Assembly (NCBI GenBank): GCA_964423615.1
Contig: CAYRFQ010000049.1
Coordinates: 1 to 49,737, forward strand
From: CAYRFQ01 sp964423615
Lineage (GTDB): Bacteria > Planctomycetota > Planctomycetia > Gemmatales > Gemmataceae
Direction of reading: 5' to 3'
Length of the DNA: 49,737 bases
The notes under the pieces were generated by a model, which was not told the origin of the DNA, did no database searches, and saw nothing but the letters and a program-made list of their open reading frames with translations. Shown here piece after piece: positions 44,063 through 49,737 of the stretch (position 1 is its first letter; each line of letters starts with the position of its first letter). The position numbers and the translations under genes were made by a program.

Positions 44063-45898
44063 ATGAGCGGGAAAAACAAAGTCTCCTGCTGGCTTTTGCT
44101 TTGGGCCATCTTGGTGCCCCAATCCGGGTGTTTTGTGCTCCGCGGTGATTCCACCGATGGGCCACAGGCTCGACCCTTGGATCGATTTGTCGATCTGGGT
44201 CCGCGTGTCGAAGAACCCCGATCGGCAACTCGGTTACCGGACAGTTATCTGGCTTCGAAGTCACGTTCTTCTTCGGGCCCCGCTTCTACAGGAACGCCTT
44301 TTCCCGAAAACTCAAATCCAGTTCGCATCACGGTTGCTGTGGGTCGAGAACCTTCGACTAACAACGTGAGTGATTTTCCACAAAGTACGCGTTCTACCAA
44401 CCTTCGACAACTGGCCTCGAACACGCAGGTTCCTCCCACGAAGTCCAATCGCGGCGGTGTCGTCTTGTCGCTCGATACTTCCGGGAATCAGCCCCCGCGT
44501 GTCTCGCCCGGTCAGAAACCACAGCGTCAAGGTGTCCAGGTCGCCGAGGAACCGCCACCACCAGCACCGCCAGGTTTCTCCCAGGAACTCGATCCACGAC
44601 GAGCTTCCCTCCCACTTCCCACGGCACCACCTGAGGTACAAAACACGGGCTCCGACGATCTTCGAATTCCAGGGGTGAAACGGCCAACAAAGGAGGTGCC
44701 ACCGGCGGCGGCCCTTTCTTTGGAGCCAATCCCGACGCCCGAGAAAACGCGTCCACGACAGGCACCAAAAACCGATTTACCTCCGCCCATTCCTCCAAGG
44801 GTGCAGTTGGAGAAACAAGGGAAGCCGGAGTCGAGTCGAGTTACCGCGGCAACTGTTCCAATCGAGCCGCCACCAACGGCCGTTACCGAGCGAAGGATGA
44901 CTCAACAAGACAGCAACCCGGATAATCGACCACTTGGCGGAATTCCAGACTTACCGTCACCGGATTCGTCGACCGTGTCGGTTCCGCCTCCGGTGTCGCC
45001 ACACAAACAACTCAAGCCGCTTGCGTACCAGGACCGACGCCAAGCCGATTCGGAACCGGAAAATAATCCACTCCCCCGACGCAACGTTGTCGCGTTAAGC
45101 CCGCGTCGTCCGACGGCCCCTCCCGAGAAGGCGAAAACGAAGCGACTTGTTCCGAGGCCTTTGCCGGTCAATGGACTGCAGCCAGTCAATCACGCACCCC
45201 CCGGCAAACCAGCCGGAAACTTGAAGAGCGTCCACCAACTCGCAGCCGAGGGCTATGCGTCCATCGATTCGTACATCGTGAAGTTTCGGCGACGTGAGGT
45301 CGTTGGGGGCCGGAAACACCCTGAAGAACTCATGTTGTTCAAGTTCCGCAAGAAGCCCTGGAGTACGTACTTCAAGTGGCTTGGCGGAGCAGGGAAGGGC
45401 CGCGAATGCGTCTACGTCAAACATCAACACGGGAACAAGATTTATACAAAGACAGCGGCTGGCGATATTCCTTTGGTACCAGCCGGAAACGTCATTGCTC
45501 TTGCCCCCGACAGCCCACTCGTGCGATCCAAATCGCGAAGGCCAATAACCAGCGCTGGGATCGGTTACTTGATCGATAAGTTCGGAACTCTTGTGGGACT
45601 GATGGAACGACGTGACTTTCGTCGAGGAACGCTTCGGTATCTCGGATTGGTTCGCCGACCCGAATTCAAGAAGCCGGTCGAAGCCGTCCTTCAGGTCATT
45701 CCGCCCCAAGCCGAGAAGAGCTTGCCCCAAGGTGGGCGACGGTTTTGGTATTTCGATACGAAACTTCGGTTTCCTGTCTTAATCATCACACAAGATGTCC
45801 GCCAGCGCGAGGTCGAGTATTATTGCTTCGAACGGTTTTTGTTCCCAGGTCGATTGAGCGACGAAGAGTTCGATCCGAAGGCCCTTTGGGGAGAGTAA
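44063..45898 (+). CDS. Lipoprotein with DUF1571 domain and Pro-rich linker
   Basis: 611 residues. The N-terminus is a lipoprotein signal with lipobox QSGC (Cys at about 23). Residues about 60-385 are a long Pro/Ser/Arg-rich, low-complexity linker. The C-terminal 210 residues carry the DUF1571 pattern: YASIDSYIVKFRRREV, KHPEELMLFKFRKKPWSTYF and GRECVYVKHQHGNKIYT. DUF1571 proteins are exported and of unknown role, with a fold like outer-membrane lipoprotein carriers of LolA type. The long linker would let the domain reach away from the membrane. Single-gene unit by layout. Confidence 0.85.
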   Translation: MSGKNKVSCWLLLWAILVPQSGCFVLRGDSTDGPQARPLDRFVDLGPRVEEPRSATRLPDSYLASKSRSSSGPASTGTPFPENSNPVRITVAVGREPSTNNVSDFPQSTRSTNLRQLASNTQVPPTKSNRGGVVLSLDTSGNQPPRVSPGQKPQRQGVQVAEEPPPPAPPGFSQELDPRRASLPLPTAPPEVQNTGSDDLRIPGVKRPTKEVPPAAALSLEPIPTPEKTRPRQAPKTDLPPPIPPRVQLEKQGKPESSRVTAATVPIEPPPTAVTERRMTQQDSNPDNRPLGGIPDLPSPDSSTVSVPPPVSPHKQLKPLAYQDRRQADSEPENNPLPRRNVVALSPRRPTAPPEKAKTKRLVPRPLPVNGLQPVNHAPPGKPAGNLKSVHQLAAEGYASIDSYIVKFRRREVVGGRKHPEELMLFKFRKKPWSTYFKWLGGAGKGRECVYVKHQHGNKIYTKTAAGDIPLVPAGNVIALAPDSPLVRSKSRRPITSAGIGYLIDKFGTLVGLMERRDFRRGTLRYLGLVRRPEFKKPVEAVLQVIPPQAEKSLPQGGRRFWYFDTKLRFPVLIITQDVRQREVEYYCFERFLFPGRLSDEEFDPKALWGE

Positions 45899-46118
45899 CG
45901 ATCTCGCCCAAGGTTCGTTCAGGGTTTCGGACCGAGGATGTCAACCCGAACTCCCAGCGAGGGATTTGAGCGAAGGGGAACCCACAACCGGCCGATCCAA
46001 AAGCGAGAAACGTTCTCTCACGAAACTCGCGTTTACTCAAAGACCGCCACAACATATCTTTTCCCGGCGCAGGGAGTCCAAAGCCAGAACTTACCTTCTG
46101 ACCGACGGTGTGAGTCCA

Positions 46119-47573
46119 ATGACGTTTACCACCTTGACGTTCCTGGCGTTCTTGGCGGTCGTCTTTTCGTTGTATTGGGCAACTCCGTCTCGGCGCCTTC
46201 AGAATGCTTTGCTCTTGGCTGCGAGTTACTTTTTTTATGGATGGTGGGACGCCAGGTTTTGTTTGTTGCTCTTGTCCTCGAGTGTGGTCGATTTCTTGGT
46301 CGGCCGCGGACTCACCGCCACGACGAGCGAAGTCAAACGCCGGTGGATTCTCGCTGTGAGTTTGGCGAGCAACTTAGGTGTTCTGGTCGCGTTCAAGTAC
46401 TTCGACTTTTTTGTTGATAACTTTCGCTTGGTTTGCGAACAACTCGGTTGGCCGGTTTCTGTACCTGCCCTTCGTTGGGTGTTGCCCGTTGGATTGAGCT
46501 TCTACACGTTCCAGACAATGAGTTACACGTTCGATGTGTACTCGAGAAAAATCAACGCGACGCGTTCTCTACTGGACTACTTGGCCTACGTTTCGTTTTT
46601 TCCCCAACTCGTAGCAGGGCCGATCGAAAGGGCTACGCATTTACTTCCCCAATTCTTCGAACGGCGGTCGTTCGTCTACGAAAAAGGCGTCGACGGCTGT
46701 CGGCAGATCTTGTGGGGATTCTTCAAGAAGCTACTGATCGCCGACCGACTCGGTGCCTTCGTGGACGAGGTCTATGGCTCCCTCGGGACGGCGGACGGAC
46801 CGCGTGTGGTTTTCGCGACGTTGGCCTTCGCTTTCCAAATCTATTGCGACTTCTCGGCCTATTCGGACATTGCCATCGGCACTGCGAAGTTGTTCGGGTT
46901 CGATCTGAATCGTAATTTTGCTTACCCCTACTTTTCCCAAAGCGTCACGGAGTTCTGGCGACGATGGCACATGTCATTGGCCAAGTGGTTGCGGGACTAT
47001 GTGTACATTCCTTTGGGCGGGAACCGAATGGGGCGTTGGCGCACGGCCTTGAACATACTCGCGGTGTTCGGCTTGAGCGGGTTGTGGCACGGAGCCTCAT
47101 GGAATTTTGTGGTCTGGGGTTTGCTCATGGGAGGTGTTGTCGTCATCGAGGCGATTTGGCAACCGAGCCAAACGAGTGATCCCGTGCCAGGCGGAAGTTC
47201 TCGCTTTCCAACGGTCGTTGCCACTTTGAAGATGGCTTTTGTGTTTTCGGTCGTAGGGATGGGTTGGATATTTTTCCGGGCAGAGAGTCTCGGGGAGGCG
47301 GTGCACGCCCTTGAGACGATCGTCGCAAGTTGGAACCCGAACGTTTGGAACGAGTATGTCACGGTGGTCGTTTCTGATTCTGGCATTCAGAAAGTGATCT
47401 GGCTCGTGACGCTATTGCTGCTCTTCGAGTGGTTTCAGAGACGCCATCCTTATCCGTTGTATTTCCCTCAGCTCCATCGCTGGCAACGGTGGGCGATCTA
47501 TGCGTTGTTGCTCTGGTCGATCCTTTTCATCGGCCCGGTGACGAATCGATCCTTCATCTACTTTACTTTCTGA
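46119..47573 (+). CDS. MBOAT family O-acyltransferase (AlgI-like)
   Basis: A membrane-bound O-acyltransferase of 485 residues from ATG 46119; GTG 46110 and further upstream codons are open but lack a ribosome site. Signatures are the N-terminal SYFFYGWWDARF, PVGLSFYTFQTMSYTFDVY, FPQLVAGPIERA, YCDFSAYSDIAIG, FWRRWHMSL and the catalytic His324 in GLWHGASWNFVVWG. AlgI-type proteins move acetyl groups across the membrane for polysaccharide acylation. The next gene, nine bases on, encodes an SGNH-like partner, the usual pairing in alginate and cellulose acetylation systems. The target glycan may be that of the locus at 9516-16961, but this is inference. Confidence 0.92.
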   Translation: MTFTTLTFLAFLAVVFSLYWATPSRRLQNALLLAASYFFYGWWDARFCLLLLSSSVVDFLVGRGLTATTSEVKRRWILAVSLASNLGVLVAFKYFDFFVDNFRLVCEQLGWPVSVPALRWVLPVGLSFYTFQTMSYTFDVYSRKINATRSLLDYLAYVSFFPQLVAGPIERATHLLPQFFERRSFVYEKGVDGCRQILWGFFKKLLIADRLGAFVDEVYGSLGTADGPRVVFATLAFAFQIYCDFSAYSDIAIGTAKLFGFDLNRNFAYPYFSQSVTEFWRRWHMSLAKWLRDYVYIPLGGNRMGRWRTALNILAVFGLSGLWHGASWNFVVWGLLMGGVVVIEAIWQPSQTSDPVPGGSSRFPTVVATLKMAFVFSVVGMGWIFFRAESLGEAVHALETIVASWNPNVWNEYVTVVVSDSGIQKVIWLVTLLLLFEWFQRRHPYPLYFPQLHRWQRWAIYALLLWSILFIGPVTNRSFIYFTF

Positions 47574-47581
47574 AGTGACGC

Positions 47582-48571
47582 ATGAAACGCTTCCTCCTCA
47601 CATCGTGTGTATTCGCAAGCGTCCAGATTCCTTTGGCTATGCTCGTGTTCTTGAAGTGGCCAGAGACTCCGAAACCGTATTTGGCCGCCATCGTGGACAA
47701 GCACGAACTGGCAAACTCCATCCCGAACAACCGGATGTTGCTCGTGGGGGGCTCGAATCTGGCGTTCGGAATCGATTCCTTGGCTCTCCATAAAGAATTT
47801 GGGTATCACCCAGTGAATCTCGGGCTTTGCGCGGGTCTCGGTTTGGAGTTCCTACTCAACGAATGTCGGGACTTGATGCGTCGAGGGGATGTCGTGATCT
47901 TGTCTCTTGAATACCCTCACTTTTGGAGCAGGCAGGGAGGAGCGGTTCACATCGTTCCTGTGTTGGACCATTTCCCACGGGCCAAAATGTACATTCAAGA
48001 TCCGAGAACATGGAAGCGCATCGAGAAATTTCGGAACGAGGCGGTAGTGGACCCGGCGCCTGCGGCCGACGAAGGGTTTTTGTGGCTCCATAAAAGGATT
48101 CGCCGTTCGCTTCAAAGTTATGCCCAAGAGCCTCCGGATTGGATTTACGACCGAAACGGATTCAACAAGTATGGAGATCTGACAACCCACCACGGTCGAA
48201 AAGGTCGATTGGACGTCGAGGCTGCTTGTCGTCGACGCTACGTCCTGCGCGAGGGGTATCCTCGACTTGCCTTTGACCAGATCGCTGAGTTTGTTGACGA
48301 ATGTCAGAGCCAAGAGGTGAGAGTGTATTTGGCCCACCCACCAATACCCCGGACGTATTGGGAACATCGAAAGTCGGACATCCGGAAAATCAAAAGTGGT
48401 ATCGCCAATGAACTTTCGGTTCCCATCATCACGAATTGTGAGGAAACCATTTTTGAGGATCATTTGTTCTTCGATCAAGTCTACCATCTGACGCAAGAAG
48501 GAAAACAGATGCGAACTCGCCAGATCATCCGAAAGTTGAAACCTCTGTTGAAACCTCTGTTGAAGACATAG
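47582..48571 (+). CDS. SGNH-hydrolase-like acyltransferase partner (AlgJ/PatB-type role)
   Basis: 329 residues starting with a membrane anchor (about 5-24). The SGNH-like signatures are GGSNLAFGID (56-65, Ser58 as candidate nucleophile) and the C-terminal block DQVYHLTQEG with Asp298 and His302. In such systems the SGNH protein receives the acyl group from the MBOAT and puts it on the sugar outside the membrane. The gene starts nine bases after the MBOAT stop. The C-terminus ends in a tandem KPLLKPLLK. Function from motif and context. Confidence 0.82.
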   Translation: MKRFLLTSCVFASVQIPLAMLVFLKWPETPKPYLAAIVDKHELANSIPNNRMLLVGGSNLAFGIDSLALHKEFGYHPVNLGLCAGLGLEFLLNECRDLMRRGDVVILSLEYPHFWSRQGGAVHIVPVLDHFPRAKMYIQDPRTWKRIEKFRNEAVVDPAPAADEGFLWLHKRIRRSLQSYAQEPPDWIYDRNGFNKYGDLTTHHGRKGRLDVEAACRRRYVLREGYPRLAFDQIAEFVDECQSQEVRVYLAHPPIPRTYWEHRKSDIRKIKSGIANELSVPIITNCEETIFEDHLFFDQVYHLTQEGKQMRTRQIIRKLKPLLKPLLKT

Positions 48572-48703
48572 GGATATCGTTGTGGTTGTGAACCAGTTCA
48601 CCGATCACCGATTCAACTTCTTGGAAGATGTGTGGACCTTTGAGCTTTCAAGCTCATAATGAGAATTCAAGGACATCACCGAATTTCAAAGAGAGCACTT
48701 TCT

Positions 48704-49039
48704 ATGCACGACATCATTCGTTCTTCTTTCGTCGTTTTGTTGGCCTGCGTTGGTATCTTGATAACTGGTTGCACGCAAGGACCGGAGGGGTCGAATACTA
48801 GTCCAACGTCGAGTGAGACGTCCAGCCAAGACGGCCATTGCCCGTTGTGTGACGCGCCTTCACGAAGCGGTGGGTTGAGTTCGCTTGGAGAGGGCAATTC
48901 GAACCCGGAACCCGAGACGAGCGCCAAGCCCGCATCGGAAGAAAACGACTCGACGAAATCGAAGAATCAAAGTCAATCCGAAGAGGACCAACAATCCAAC
49001 GAAGAGACCAAAGACTCGGATCAACCCAAGAGCCAGTGA
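48704..49039 (+). CDS. Small lipoprotein, acidic Ser/Glu-rich
   Basis: 111 residues from ATG 48704; the frame is open to 48659. The signal ends in lipobox ITGC (Cys at about 23). A CPLC pair lies near residue 46-49, and the C-terminal half is highly acidic and Ser/Gln-rich, probably disordered. There is no catalytic motif. A CxxC pair near the membrane end could bind metal. About 130 bases downstream of the SGNH gene; may or may not share its transcript. Confidence 0.7.
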   Translation: MHDIIRSSFVVLLACVGILITGCTQGPEGSNTSPTSSETSSQDGHCPLCDAPSRSGGLSSLGEGNSNPEPETSAKPASEENDSTKSKNQSQSEEDQQSNEETKDSDQPKSQ

Positions 49040-49401
49040 ACGACTCGACGAAACAAGGGCTTTTTCTTTGTACCGGCAATTACTACCGCAGCTGGTACGT
49101 CGAAGCCTTGTTTAACCACCTTGTGATCCAGGACAAAGGCGCGAACTAAAGTCACGTTAGAAGAAACGCGAAGCCTTCGTCCACAGGAATGTCGGGAAAA
49201 AAGGGGCGGAGTAGAGGCGGTGTAGGAGAACAATCCTCAAAGCGAGGTAACGGGGGAACTCCTCGAGCCAGGCCGCCAGATGAGGGCACTCGGTTTGCTA
49301 AATTCCAGGTGTCATCCAAGACATCCGCCCCGAAGACAATTTGTGAGGATTTTCCCCGAAATGTGATTCAAGCGGGGGTAAGGGACATTTAACAACCCAG
49401 A

Positions 49402-49549
49402 TACTTGCGTACTGACGTCCTTTTCGTAGGTGATGAATAAGTCCCAAATGGCAAGAAGACAAAGTCTTTGCTAAGCTCTGGCGTATCCCACACCTGACCG
49501 TATTCGGCTTCCAACTCCTCTCTGGTCTGGGGAGCAGCTTGGACTTCTG
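49402..49549 (-). pseudogene. Small conserved-looking protein remnant
   Basis: An open stretch of about 48 codons after a TGA, containing QTREELEAEYGQVWDTPELS and then KDFVFLPFG, ending at a TAA. The 'EYGQVWDTxEL' pattern followed by an aromatic strand is one I associate with a small planctomycete protein family, but the expected continuation (a strand with repeated Val and an Arg-rich end) is replaced by unrelated sequence, so it is likely frameshifted or truncated. Confidence 0.35.
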
Positions 49550-49595
49550 ATCAACGTCCACCTTCTCACATCTCCGCCAGCTTCGCATTTCTTGA

Positions 49596-49737
49596 TGGTC
49601 TCTTCTACTCCGCACAGGCAACGAGAATTTCGACATCTGGGCCGATCTCGATGGACAGAATTCCGACACGCTGTTGACGCGTTACCTGCGTGGCGGAGGC
49701 ATCGACGAGTTACACGCCCGAGTCAGTTCGTCGGGGA
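49596..49737 (+). pseudogene. RHS/YD-repeat protein fragment, runs off the right edge
   Basis: After a TGA at 49593-49595 the frame is open to the window end and encodes GNENFDIWADLDGQNSDTLL, then TRYLRGGGIDELHARVSSSG. The 'TRYLxGxGIDELxARV' segment is typical of the region just before the conserved core of RHS repeat proteins. There is no start codon or upstream RHS sequence in the window, so the gene is either 5'-truncated or a displaced C-terminal cassette, as often happens for RHS toxins. Confidence 0.55.

Larger units (their letters stand above)
49040..49737. other. Right-edge region with gene remnants
   Basis: About 700 bases without an intact gene. A minus-strand remnant (about 49402-49549) and an RHS-type fragment (49596-49737) are seen. 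A further minus-strand frame at about 49168-49380 is open for roughly 70 codons without a start. The region looks like a site of gene decay. Confidence 0.5.

Overview
The window reads like chromosomal DNA of a planctomycete (Planctomycetota), judged from gene content and not from any marker gene. Indicators are a DUF1571 lipoprotein, a zinc-ribbon/transglutaminase membrane protein, an exosortase/EpsI exopolysaccharide locus, a secreted protein combining a CxxCH motif with TPR-like helices, and many small secreted proteins of unknown role. GTG and TTG starts are frequent. No tRNA, rRNA, CRISPR array, intact transposon or obvious transcription factor was seen.

Layout. 1-1143: truncated left-edge gene resembling part of a GTPase, overlapping a helical partner. 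1240-8665: uvrB, then on the minus strand a membrane glycosyltransferase with a dolichol-phosphate-mannose-synthase-like enzyme, a metallophosphatase, and a short uvrC without the usual C-terminal helix-hairpin-helix region. 8666-9515: decayed DNA with a HEAT-repeat remnant and a large inverted repeat. 9516-16961 (minus): exopolysaccharide locus with exosortase, chain-length regulator/tyrosine autokinase, EpsI, priming sugar transferase, O-antigen-ligase-like polymerase and a methyltransferase.

17535-20070 (minus) is the most interesting part: a compact RiPP cassette. It has a precursor with a twin-arginine-like leader and ten Phe-x-Asn/Arg triads in a Gly-rich core, a GrrM/OscB-type radical SAM/SPASM maturase, and an unrecognised 284-residue protein whose GTG start overlaps the maturase stop. 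The Phe-x-Asn triads are what three-residue-cyclophane maturases act on, so the product is predicted to be a multiply crosslinked exported peptide.

20430-33880: a secreted protein, shikimate kinase with a transglutaminase-like protein, an unknown 529-residue protein, a di-haem peroxidase, an arsenosugar-type glycosyltransferase, a TPR-like protein, a membrane-anchored copper amine oxidase divergent from a DUF4038-type glycoside hydrolase, and a CsaA-like tRNA-binding protein. 33890-39304: secreted proteins, including a CxxCH protein coupled to an SLBB-like protein, a Cys-cluster protein and a coiled-coil protein with a clear terminator. 39305-40214: gene-poor, with a fascin-like fragment and a long palindrome. 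40215-42989: acnA and its terminator. 43038-49039: a PPC-domain secreted protein, a DUF1571 lipoprotein, an MBOAT/SGNH pair probably for polysaccharide O-acylation, and a small lipoprotein. 49040-49737: remnants, including an RHS-repeat fragment running off the right edge.
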